Assembly (NCBI GenBank): GCA_008933995.1
Contig: WARS01000026.1
Location: forward strand, 5,222,501 to 5,286,500
Direction: 5' to 3'
DNA from: Datnioides undecimradiatus
Taxonomy: Eukaryota > Chordata > Actinopteri > Lobotiformes > Datnioididae
Length of the DNA stretch: 64,000 bases
Shown piece after piece: positions 39,569 to 49,902 of this stretch. Numbering within the stretch: position 1 is the first letter of the stretch; every line of letters starts with the position of its first letter. The notes beneath the pieces were generated by a model, which did not search any database, had not been told where the DNA came from, and was given only the letters and a program-made list of their open reading frames with translations. The translations under genes and the position numbers were made by a program.

Positions 39569-39850
39569 TCTCCGAAACCATACCAGTATCCTCAGGCTTT
39601 AAAAGCGCCGGAGGAAAGAGGTGGAGGTCGGGTTAGTTAAAAATTTAAAACACGGGACATCTTCTTGTGAAAGCCGAGTACGTGTGCTGCTGGCTAGCCC
39701 GGCTGCATTTAAACTGCTGAGTTAGCCTCCTGCTACACTCAGCCCTGATAAAACACAAACAAGGAGGGGTCGTTACTGAGGCAGGGAGGGAGGGGAGGGG
39801 CGGGGCTACACGGAGGGCAGGAAGCCTCGAGAGCTCCACAGGTAGCCGCC
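39569..39850 (-). promoter_or_regulatory. Probable lmbr1l promoter and 5' UTR
   Basis: Directly upstream of the ATG at 39568 the DNA becomes GC/CpG-rich (AAAGCGCCGGAGGAAAG on the plus strand, then a GGGAGGGAGGGGAGGGGCGGGG tract near 39783-39804, an Sp1-type GC box). No TATA box is seen. Position relative to the first exon and composition are the only evidence. Confidence 0.5.
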
Positions 39851-42030
39851 ATTCATCACTGTAAGTAATTAATAGTTCAGCGTCACCATCCTATTGATGT
39901 TATTCATGTCCAAAGGTGTGTGTGCATACTAAACATACCAGAGAGGATGATTATAGATTAAAATGTTCATGTACTCTGGGCTGCGCACACGCGGTTCACT
40001 GTAGTGAGCTCTATGACAGTTTTAAATATTATATTTTATTTCCCTGACAGCTATAGCTAAAAGGTTACTTTTTAGATTTCACCCCCCCCCATCCCAACTT
40101 GTCTCGTGAAAACAATGTCGCATCTGCAAATTTTGTTATTTTGAATAATATTTTTCATGATTAAATGAATGATTAAGTATCCCTTTTATGACTTGACCAC
40201 ATTCTTCTTGTTTTTAAAATAAAAAAAAATACTTTAAATAGTAGTAAAACATATTGGATAAGCTGGAAGGTGCAGATGTTGAAGGCTGAAAACAGAACTT
40301 TTTGTCTTAGCTAGTCTCTTAGGTGTACTCTGCATATGATCTTATAGAATATGGTGCAAAGCTATAGAATCAACTTCCCAACTATAGACAATATAAAGTA
40401 CTCAGACTTAGTACAGTTTTAATATGCTGCAGTACAATCAACATTAATTGATGCAACATTATTATTAGCCCCCAAATATTATATACCCTGTACTAATAAA
40501 ACACTGTTTGGGACTAATCAAATAAAAAGAAAGAAAAAAAAGAGTACTTTTACTTTGAATAATTTAAGTAACTTATAATACTGACACATTTCACTCAAGT
40601 AAAGTTTTAAATGCAGAATTTTCACAGTATAGTATTAATACGATGGTGCATACTTATGAGATTAGCTTTAAAACTATTTAAATAGTTTTTGTTAACATTT
40701 GCTGCTGTATTATTTTTCATCACCATCTATATGCTTTCCAGTCCTGTACGTCAGTGCAATTCTAGGGTACTGGGGAATTACTGTACCAGTTACAGTTACT
40801 TTGCACACTTTATATAAACATCAACAAATGTTGTCCATTTAAAAAATATGAAATACTTTTATTAATACTAATCTGTAATCATAATATACCATACAGGGTT
40901 ATGAACCATTCTGTCTTTAGACTCATTACTTATATTTTTTATACTTTAAGTAACTATTCCTCAAAAAACTGAAATCAAAAGTTTCATTTGTAAAATATTT
41001 TTCATTTTTGTATTGCTACTAATGCATTGTATTGCTATTAATACATTTAATTTTTTGGAATTGTTGTCCCACACAGGAAGTAAATGTGAGGCCCTAATTT
41101 TGGATTTCACATTCTCAACAAACTAAGGCAGTCTTTGAAGCGTTTACATCAGTATCCCATCATTCACAAAGGTACTTTTTAGACCATTTCCTCACCATTA
41201 TCAGATCAGATATTCAAAGGGACTAAATGTTGATGTGCATCATGTGTTGAGTGTGCAGCGTAATTTCAGAGTCATGTTCCAAAGTCCAACTGTTGCAATA
41301 ACACGCACTAACTTTAACTACGGAAAAGACTGGAAAGGATTGAAATTGTGCTCACAGCAAGTAACGTAGACAGAACACAATAGGTCTTAATTGTAATCGA
41401 ACACTTACATACAAAAGTAGATCAGTTGAACCAGATGTCTGCTGCAGCTGTTGGATTCGCCTACAGAGAAAGGTTAGTGCTCACCATCTAATTTTCTGAC
41501 TTTTTGTTTGGCATGTGACAAAAAGCTTACCATGTTTCAGATCATGTAATGACATAAAATGACAATGCCCATCATGAACAAAGATAAATCCGTCTTATAT
41601 AATATATTATTTAAGGGAATTAAGCTGCAGCAATTAAAAACCCCTAGCGTACTTGCCAATGGACCGAGACTTGTTATGAAACAGATACAATGATTAAAAA
41701 AAAGATAAAATATGTGATCTGAAAAGACAGGATCAAGATCATAATGTAAATTTGGTTAAAATTGCTATCACCTCTTAATATAGTAATATATATATATATA
41801 TATATATAAATTTCAAAAAATATTCATTTTAAAAAACAGCAACAAAATAACACTAATTATAGAAAATATATCCTGGAATTCCAAAAGAATTAAGTAATAC
41901 AAAAACATATATTATAACACATATAACATATATTTATATTTTATATTTGACTAAAAGCTTTGTCAAGAATGAATGCTTTCTCATATGGTTTTGACTGTAA
42001 GGTCAAACTAATCCCTGTTCCTTCCTTGTA
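39851..42030. other. Intergenic AT-rich DNA between divergent lmbr1l and dnajc22
   Basis: No coding exon is recognised. The segment is strongly AT-rich with an (AT)n tract at about 41786-41808. A possible dnajc22 leader exon lies around 41440-41474 (ending in GAAAG before GTTAGTG), supported only by its weak donor and its position. Confidence 0.5.
41786..41808. repeat. (AT)n microsatellite
   Basis: About 11 TA units in very AT-rich DNA upstream of dnajc22. Confidence 0.9.
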
Positions 42031-42044
42031 GGCACTCTTCAGAG

Positions 42045-42074
42045 ATGACTAATATTTACCTGTTCAGGAACTGA
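42045..42074 (+). other. Short upstream ORF in dnajc22 leader
   Basis: The 5' UTR portion of the ATG exon (from 42032) contains an ATG at 42045, nine codons and a TGA at 42072-42074. It ends 17 nt before the dnajc22 start. Its context (CAGAGATGA) is moderate. It could reduce translation of the main frame if the acceptor at 42031 is used. Confidence 0.5.
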
Positions 42075-42091
42075 TCCACTGAAGCCAAAGG

Positions 42092-43358
42092 ATGGTAAAA
42101 AGTGTAATTGTAGCATACGCCCTGTGGGCAATAGGTGGGCCTTTGGGCCTCCACCATTTATACTTACGAAGGGACAGTCATGCTCTGTTGTGGATGCTAA
42201 CACTGGGAGGTTTTGGGTTTGGCTGGGTCAGAGAGCTTGTACGTATCCCTGCATATGTCAGCGCTGCCAATCACGATGCAGAGAAAGAGGGAAAAAGACC
42301 TTCCACCACGGTCCCTCCACCTGTAGGCCCAGTCAGATTTGCTGGACAGGTGTGTGTTGGGATCTACTTTGGTACTATGGCTCTGATAGGACTGAACTCC
42401 CTCAGTTTCTTCTACTTGATTGTCCTGCCTCTGTGTGTGGGTGCAGGAGTGCATCTGGTGTCCAGTGTTGGCCAGCAGACATCAGATCTCCACAAGACTT
42501 TGACTGCTTGTCTCATAACCTCCCCAATATTTTATGGCAGCACCTTATCACCTCTCCCTATTAGCCTGGCTGCCAGCATCACTGCCGCACAGCACCGCAG
42601 GTTCAAACCTCCACGGACACCTGGGAGTGAACAGAAACTAGGTGAGGAGATCTCACAAATATTACAATATCATACAATTATGACACTAATTCTATATGAA
42701 TTTTTAAGGCCTACTAAAATTATATTTATTTCTTTTTGTCCAGGCCCACGGCTGTACCGGCTCAGTCTAGCCTGGCTGGCCTTCTCTGCTCCACTGGGTT
42801 ACTGTATTTTCCATAACACCACAGCCACACTGTACTACGTGTCTGACTGTGTAGCAGCACTGCTGGATGTTTTCTGGTTTCTGCCTTGGCTCAGGAGTGT
42901 GGTGGAATATGTTCTTTTAATGCCTTATCGGGTCTTGTGTTTTTTTACTGGAGGGGGGTACTATGAAGAGACCTGGAGGAAGGTGCTGGAAATACTGCTC
43001 AAAGAATACACTGTGAGAGAAAAAGAGGCACTGCAGGTGAGCAATCTCACGACTGTGGAAAGGTTTTTTAAGTAGCAGGTTAAGATAGTGATTTTGGAGG
43101 CATATACTGTAGCCTACATCAGTCTGAAAACTTTCTGTGAGTCAAGTCATTACATCAGGCATGGTCATACTTGTGTTGCAGGTATTATCATTGGAAATAG
43201 ACGCCTCCCTTGAAGAGATAACTCGCAGCTATAGGGAGCTGGCCAAGACATGGCATCCAGACCACAACCCCAGCAAGGATGCGGAGGAAATGTTCGTTAA
43301 GATCCATGAGGCTTATGAGGTCCTTCTGAGACGACACAGACCTCACCGATTCAAATAG
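42092..43358 (+). CDS. dnajc22: DnaJ homolog subfamily C member 22 (TM2-type N-terminus, C-terminal J domain)
   Basis: Coding exons are 42092-42641, 42744-43036 and 43182-43358, giving 339 residues, about the human length. The N-terminus ([20 protein letters not shown]) has the TM2-domain GLHHxYLGR-like motif, followed by [19 protein letters not shown]. Several hydrophobic spans follow (residues about 80-160 and 195-260), with conserved blocks TSPIFYG and [16 protein letters not shown]. The third exon is a J domain with the essential HPD tripeptide at residues 306-308 (WHPDHNPS) and IHEAYEVL. An HPD-bearing J domain implies an Hsp70 co-chaperone. The fly relative Wurst acts in clathrin-mediated endocytosis; function here is by homology. 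The first intron is stop-free and in frame (see findings). An exon acceptor at 42031 starts the ATG exon. Confidence 0.97.
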
Positions 43359-43729
43359 ACGCCTTTCATACCTTATACTTACTGACCTAAATAGTTGCAT
43401 GGGTGCACTGAGACATTGTGTTTTAGCTATTATTTTCTATTGTTTATGGTATATAGATCAAGAGCAGAGATCTGCATTGTGTTGACATATACCGCTGCCT
43501 GATTGGTTACTTGGCAGAGTTAGTCTCAAACAGCTGCGTGCTACCACCTTGTGGTTCTACTGGTGTATATCTCCGCAAACTATGTCATCAGAATACTACT
43601 TACCACTACATACTTGTTTGTGTGTTAATGTGTGCTTGCTTGCTATTAAACGCTAAACTTCCATCCCCGTAGAGCCAACACTTTATTTCACGGAATACTC
43701 GAAATGATCAAATAATTTAAGAATTTGGC

Positions 43730-43735
43730 AATAAA
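43730..43735 (+). terminator. Probable dnajc22 polyadenylation signal (AATAAA)
   Basis: AATAAA lies about 370 bp after the stop codon; an ATTAAA at 43645-43650 is an alternative. G/T-rich sequence (AGGTTGG) follows the AATAAA. Confidence 0.5.
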
Positions 43736-44099
43736 AGGTTGGCCCAGGCGTCAAAGAGAAACAGAAATTGTAAAATAACCCGCCTACTCCATTCTTTGTA
43801 CTAGCATTTCCGGAAGAAGGCTTGATCATAAACAGTGACTGAATTTTCAATGAATAATTTTACTACATCCTTACAGCCGAGACGCATGGAGCCACCATTT
43901 CTCAAAACAGATACTTACGCAGCAGTCTAAGTTCTTCTGCTGAGCCTATGAGCTCCTCCGATGGCATAAATGTCATCATATATTTGCCACCTGTACCCGG
44001 AGCTGACATGCATCGATGCATTCGACAATCACCGAATCAAGAGCTCGGTTGTACAATTATTCGGTCTGTATCCCAGCATGGGCCCGGAAGTTGTTCCCA

Positions 44100-44102
<3 letters not shown>

Positions 44103-44138
<36 letters not shown>
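44103..44138 (+). repeat. A(36) homopolymer
   Basis: Thirty-six consecutive A residues inside the CpG-rich tract. It could be the tail of a retroposed sequence or a slippage-prone repeat. No target-site duplication was recognised. Confidence 0.9.
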
Positions 44139-44142
<4 letters not shown>

Positions 44143-44315
44143 GGAGATGCTGTCGTCGCCTGGGAAAACAAACAGCTATCCAGATAATTAAAAAAGGAAA
44201 ACACCGATCGGTCGCCAGGTAAGGAGGAGGCTTGTGGACATCGCCGCGCTTGGTAAGACCATCCATTGGCTTAAATTTGGAAGTACGGCATGTTTTTGAG
44301 TAGTTCGTAGGGTGA

Positions 44316-44666
44316 ATGCCATTTGTCGTGTGGTCGGGTACCATAGCAACGGCTCATGAGAAACATTGTATAGCTCAGGCCAGTTTGACGTGCTCGATGT
44401 TTGATGACAGCTGCGTTCATGCGGATAATTTGGACAGTGGCAACTCCTGCAACAAATTGCCGTTATGTCTCGCCGCTGTCTCGACCGTCCATGAGCTGAT
44501 CGGTGCCCTAACGGACCAAATCCACCGAGCAGCTAAAACAAGTAGTGACGGATATGTGGAGAAGCATGACAGTTATTTGAAAATATGTTTGACTGCACAG
44601 TCGCCCATCGCGGGCAGAAAGGATTGTCAGGCAAGGGTCGACGCTGGTGCGCGTCCCTTTTTTTAA
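44316..44666 (+). CDS. Unrecognised 116-codon ORF in CpG-rich DNA
   Basis: The frame opens at ATG 44316 and is open for 116 codons in DNA of moderate GC content. It contains a second ATG (MFDDSCVHADNLDSGN) followed by a helix-like stretch (AAVSTVHELIGALTDQIHRA). I know no family with this sequence. It may be a small protein, an exon of a longer gene, a leader ORF of ikzf4, or chance openness of CpG-rich DNA. There is no clear donor or poly(A) signal directly after it. Confidence 0.2.
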   Translation: MPFVVWSGTIATAHEKHCIAQASLTCSMFDDSCVHADNLDSGNSCNKLPLCLAAVSTVHELIGALTDQIHRAAKTSSDGYVEKHDSYLKICLTAQSPIAGRKDCQARVDAGARPFF

Positions 44667-44884
44667 TCGCCGTGCCCTGGTGTGACTGGCGCGTCTCCCG
44701 GCTGCATCAGCGCCTGTTGCTCCCCATGCGCGGCCAATGCCAGGATATTAATTTTCCTTGCGATGTGCTGTCTCCGCCCCCCTCTCACTCCCTCCACAGT
44801 CTCCTCTGTCCATTGTTGTCATCCATTTGAGCAAAAGGTGCAGCATTGCACATCTGGTGTGTGTGTAATATATATACACCGTAT

Positions 44885-44885
44885 G

Positions 44886-44918
<33 letters not shown>

Positions 44919-44942
44919 TTATATATATTATATATATATATG
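44885..44942. repeat. (AT)n microsatellite, interrupted
   Basis: About 58 bp of alternating A and T with a few AAT/ATT interruptions, just downstream of the CpG-rich tract. Confidence 0.95.
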
Positions 44943-46606
44943 TAGCTCTTTTCTAACATTAATTGTGTAGAGCAACATCTTTACTCCTATAACATAACAT
45001 AAACATATTGCATGTCTAAAAATTGTAACTCAGCACCGCCAGTGTTGGAAATTGGTGTAGTCTACACTCACTTTATTGTCTGCAGTGAATTACTCGAGTA
45101 GCCGTACCTATGTAATATACAGTACATTTGCCAGATCATTTATTAGGAGCTTATTACACGTATCATAGGATGTGGATAAAATACCAGCAACAGTTAGCAA
45201 CAGCACTACATCATATAAACATAACATGTATATACTACATGACATTGCACACTAATGCACTCACATATAGATGGATAGATAAATAGATAGACAGATAGAT
45301 GTGAGTTCATGTAATGTGGGATAACATTAAAAGTTGGGAAGATATGCATTGCAGTGATTTGCTACGAGCAAAATGAACAGCCAATCACCAAAACCGATCT
45401 TGAATCGTTGCCACAACACTTCTTACCACTAAACAATGGTTGGGATTGGTTAGATATCACTAGAGTGGGCGTGCCCTGTCTTGACAGGATGTCTGCACAG
45501 TGCAAACGCATGGTAAGTTCAACGGCATGACTAAAGGACTTTTATTTTACTTAATTCTGTTGATTTTTTTTTACGGTTCTGATCACATGATCAACATTTC
45601 AAGAGGACTGAGATTAAGTATTGATCAAAATAATTATCATTAGTTAGTTGCTTCTCATTATTGTGGTGTTATTATATTGTATCTGAAATGGTCTACTGTG
45701 CCAAAACAGTTTTAAATGAATTGCTTCAATATTAACCACATTTGATACTGTATAATATGGTCAATTGTCTCTTGCTTAATAAAATGATAATAAAGGCATT
45801 CAGTGTGCAGCAAAAAAGCCTGTTTTAACTGCAGAAGGACTGGCCCACTTTACCTGTCCCACATAACCTGAACATGCTGCCTGAATGAGAGTGGGGGTCA
45901 TGGTATGTGTGAAGGTGTGTAAGCTCTAAAAAAGTTTGTACTCCCATTTAATTCCAATATGAAGTGTTAGGATAAGGTTCTACACCCAGTTTTATAACTT
46001 GGATACTTTAACTATTATTACTATTATACACTATTTTTGTCAACTCATCTATATTATTTTCCTCTCTGCCTCTCATCATCTTCTCCAAGTGACACATTTC
46101 CCTCCTGGGATCAGTTTCCTCAGGTTTATTTTATCTTAAAATTGAATTTTGGTCCGCTTACGTCAAAGTTTCCAGCCGTGGGTAGTTTGTGGGGTTGCTG
46201 CACTAGGTTGTTTTATAGTGCGAGGTGTAGCCCCAGTAGCTTCAGCTCCTCCTCCTCCACACTCCATTAGCTTTCTATAAATGTGGAGACTATCATATTC
46301 ATTTGCTGGCCATGGTGCAGAAGAATCTTCGTGATACAGAAATAGCAGGGCAGAACCCAAGTTTACTTGTTTAGCTTATTACAGGGATCTTATTATTAGA
46401 CACTTGGAACTGAAAGCATAAAGCTATCTGTTTCCTAGCCTTATTCTTACCTACAAACAGCTGGTAAGTATGTTTATATGTTAGTATCAAAGGTATTATG
46501 TGTAATTTTTCATGCAACTAAGATTCCGTAAGTTAGGTCTGATTGGATTATTATGAGTGCGGAAAAGTAATGCTGACAATTTTCTTTTTAAAATCATAAA
46601 TTGTAG
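44943..46606. other. Probable ikzf4 first intron / upstream DNA, no gene recognised
   Basis: No splice-consistent coding sequence was found. It holds a GATA-type repeat at about 45268-45300 (GATGGATAGATAAATAGATAGA) and otherwise unique AT-rich DNA. Confidence 0.55.
45268..45300. repeat. Degenerate (GATA)n repeat
   Basis: Several tandem GATA units with single-base variants (TAGATGGATAGATAAATAGA). Confidence 0.8.
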
Positions 46607-46621
46607 GCATCTGGTGAGAGG

Positions 46622-49600
46622 ATGAATGCTGATGACTGCAATGGACGCTCATATGCTCAAGGTAAGTTTATATATACTATAAATGTGTGTGTACAGTCTC
46701 CAGACTTGAATGTTTACTTTAATAACGCGAGTATATTTGTGTTTCAGGTAATGGAGGAGAGTCATCAACAGAACAGGATTTTTATGGCGGGTTGCAGGGC
46801 CCTTCAGCAAGATCTCCAAACAGTCAGCAGTCCTCACCACACCGCTCCCTTAGTGGTCAGTTATCATTCCTGTGTTTCAATGTGGCCCTGTGGCCTGTAC
46901 AGAGGTCGTCATTAAAATTATGGATGTAAGTAAATGTGTTTTTCCCCCTTCATCCTCTCTCTACACAGCAAACTCCATCAAGGTTGAGCTGTGCAGTGAT
47001 GATGAGTCACCAGGTGCTCCACAGCCAGACAACAGAGAAGCTGTAAGGGACGATAGCAGGAAGGATGACAGGGGGGACCCGATGGAAGAGGGCAGTGCAG
47101 AGTATGCTGGCACTGGTAGAGAAAGAGCAAGCATTTACAATGAGATGGCCAGTCCAAATGCTGTTTCACCAGGACCTATCCGGCTACCCAATGGGAAGCT
47201 CCAGTGTGAGGTGTGTGGCATGATCTGCATTGGACCCAATGTTCTGATGGTGCACAAGCGAAGCCACACAGGTAGGTGAGAACAAGGGAGCAAGGCAGTG
47301 CTCAGGGCAGTCTTCAGTTTAATGTATTATCACCCTGAATGTCAATAAATAAAAGCAGTGCTTTGACTGATTGACCTCTAATATCCTTTGTTCATCACAT
47401 GTTCAAAGGTGAGAGGCCATTCCAGTGTAACCAGTGTGGAGCTTCCTTCACCCAGAAGGGGAACTTGTTGCGCCACATCAAGTTGCATTCAGGAGAAAAG
47501 CCTTTCAAATGTCCAATTTGCAACTATGCTTGTCGCCGGAGAGATGCCCTGGCTGGACATCTACGCACACATGCGGGTGAATCAATGAGCTTTATGTGCA
47601 CCATGCAGACATTTTTAGTAAATGAACATTAGTGAAGCTGATAGAGGCAGTTGTTCTATACCAGTATTATTTTTTACTATGATGAAACTAAAATGCATGA
47701 AACTATGGTAAGCGTAAAAGGTGGGGTTTCATTAGAATGGTCCATTTTATCTTTCTGTGAAGCTCAGAGGAAATAGGAGTTGTTTTTTTTTTTTTACTTG
47801 AATTTACGGTAAAACAGATGAAAAATGTGACATTTAACATTTTCTGAAAACAGGAAATGTTGGTGCTTTCAATTTGTGAACACACATTCAACAGGTGTTC
47901 ACATACAGTCTTGATACAGTAGGTTTTGGTGGATATCAGCGGGTCTCAGAGGTTCATTTTCGAAGAAAAGATACTCGCAACTGGATTTCAGCGAATTGAC
48001 GTCAGTCTCTCCGATGTCTTACTAAGATGGGATGTTGCGGTGAGGGGCGTGGCATTTTTCTGTCGTCATTGCCAAGCAACATAAAACCATTTCAGGAATT
48101 GCCAAATAATCAGGGGAATCCAAAGCTAGCCGACAATATTTTTTTTTCTTTTTTTTTTTTAAATAAAACTCACCTGCCATGAACACATAAACACCACTAG
48201 TACATTACATGCTATTTCTCTTTCATTCGATCAACGCTATCTGTCATCTAAGGTGAAATTATGGCCAGTTTCTCAAAAATACCTTTTCTCTGAAATGCAG
48301 TTTCTTCTCCAACGGTGGGAAAACCTTTCAAGTGCAGCTACTGCAGTCGCAGCTACAAACAACAAAACACACTTGAGGAACATCTGGAGCGCTGCCATAG
48401 TTATCTGAAGAGTCTGGACCACCACACTGCAGTCAACACACAGACATCACAGGGTAATGTATCACACAAACAAGAAACTCACTAACTTTTCAGACAAATA
48501 AGCTTGTAATTTATTGGCATGGTTGTAAATTTGTACATGTAATAGGTAAGTGGGTTTATAGATGACGCAGGGCTTTCTGTTCGCAGGTGAGGAGTCAGCA
48601 AATATGGAGACAGTTACTAAACCTGTGCTCCAGCCATCCAATGAAAAAATCCAGTTTGTGGATAGACTTGCTGTAAGCATCACCAAACGCAAGAGGTCAA
48701 CTCCACAGAAGTTTCTGGGTAAGTTTTATTCAAAAGGACAAGCCATTTGAATCAGATTAGTTTAGTTACAAGCGTAGAAATCTGCCTACATCTGAATCTA
48801 CCTTTACCTATAACCTATTACATTTACACAATACTGTTATTTAAATTATGCAATAATAATGATATATCTGCAGCTTGATAAGAGGCTGATAAAGCATAGA
48901 AATAACAAGAACCTGCTTGGATCATAAAAACAATTCAGCCGAACATCAAACATTGCTGTTGTCAGTTTGGACTATTGGTCTATGATAAAGGGGTGGATAA
49001 AGGGATGGAGCAGCTGAAGTCAATCAAAGAGACCTTCCATCTCAACTTATGTTTAATAATGATATATCTCATTAATAGGTGAGAAGCACATGCACCTTGA
49101 CCTACCTGAAGCACCTTACGAATTGTCCTCTGGCTCTGAGAAGGAGGGGGACCTCATGAGCTCTCAGCCTTCTGGAGACTCTGCTGGGTTGGCTGGCTCA
49201 CATCTCCAGGGCAGCAGGGGTAAAGGAGAGAACCATGAGCCACCTGCACTGTCTCAGCTCCATCCTGCCTTCCTGTCTGAGCTACACACAGTTATGGGCT
49301 CCATCAACAGCAATGTGACGCCTCAGGGCCCCCGAGCCCATGGTGGAGGTGAACCGACAGCAATTCCCCTTGGTGGCCTGGCTGTGCGGGAGGCAGGTGA
49401 AGGCCGTGATGACCAACCCATTGCCCACAGCCACACCACCTCACCTAATGGCTGCCCCGACTCTACAGACACAGAGAGCACAGCTGAAGAGCAGAGCACA
49501 AGGGCTACAGCCCCGACAAGTACCTCCAACAACCACCACCTCCACTACCAAACCCTCGTACTGCCCCGCAACCATCCCACTTCCAGCCCCAGCCAGGCCA

Positions 49601-49902
49601 AAGACTTGGACCAAGAGTGGGAGAGAGCGTGTCCCGTACCCCCCACCATAGTAAAGAGAAGCCCCAGCTCAATCCTTTCTTCCAGGGAGACTATGCAGGT
49701 GCTGGACAGGGATGGTCGGCCCGTGCGCTCTTTCCACTGCCGGCACTGTCGCATCCTCTTCCTGGACCATGTCATGTTCACCATCCACATGGGTTGTCAT
49801 GGTTTCCACCAACCCTTCGAATGCAACATTTGTGGCCATCGCAGCCAGGACCGCTATGAATTTTCGTCTCACATCAGCCGCGGAGAGCATCAGGTGGGCT
49901 GA
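46622..49902 (+). CDS. ikzf4: Ikaros family zinc finger 4 (Eos), transcriptional regulator, seven coding exons
   Basis: Exons are 46622-46661 (exon from 46607), 46748-46855, 46969-47271, 47409-47576, 48301-48453, 48587-48718 and 49079-49902. Phases agree and give about 575 residues. Four N-terminal DNA-binding fingers: [63 protein letters not shown]; and the C2HC finger [21 protein letters not shown]. Two C-terminal dimerisation fingers sit at about 520-572 ([20 protein letters not shown] and [18 protein letters not shown]). Eos over Ikaros, Helios or Aiolos rests on [43 protein letters not shown] and [15 protein letters not shown] is a SUMO consensus. Eos represses transcription with Foxp3 in mammalian T cells; that role is inferred. 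The ATG could be preceded by another coding exon, and the first exon is the least certain. Confidence 0.93.

Larger units (their letters stand above)
43830..44850 (+). promoter_or_regulatory. CpG-rich tract, likely ikzf4 promoter and 5' leader
   Basis: This tract has many CpG dinucleotides (GGTCGCC, CATCGCCGCGC, GTCTCGCCGCTG, ACTGGCGCGTCTC) in contrast to the AT-rich flanks. A donor-like GTCGCCAG followed by GTAAGGAGG lies at 44218/44219, suggesting an untranslated first exon of ikzf4 ending there, about 2.4 kb upstream of the first coding exon. The tract also includes a 36-base A run and the unrecognised ORF at 44316-44666, both listed separately. Confidence 0.4.
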
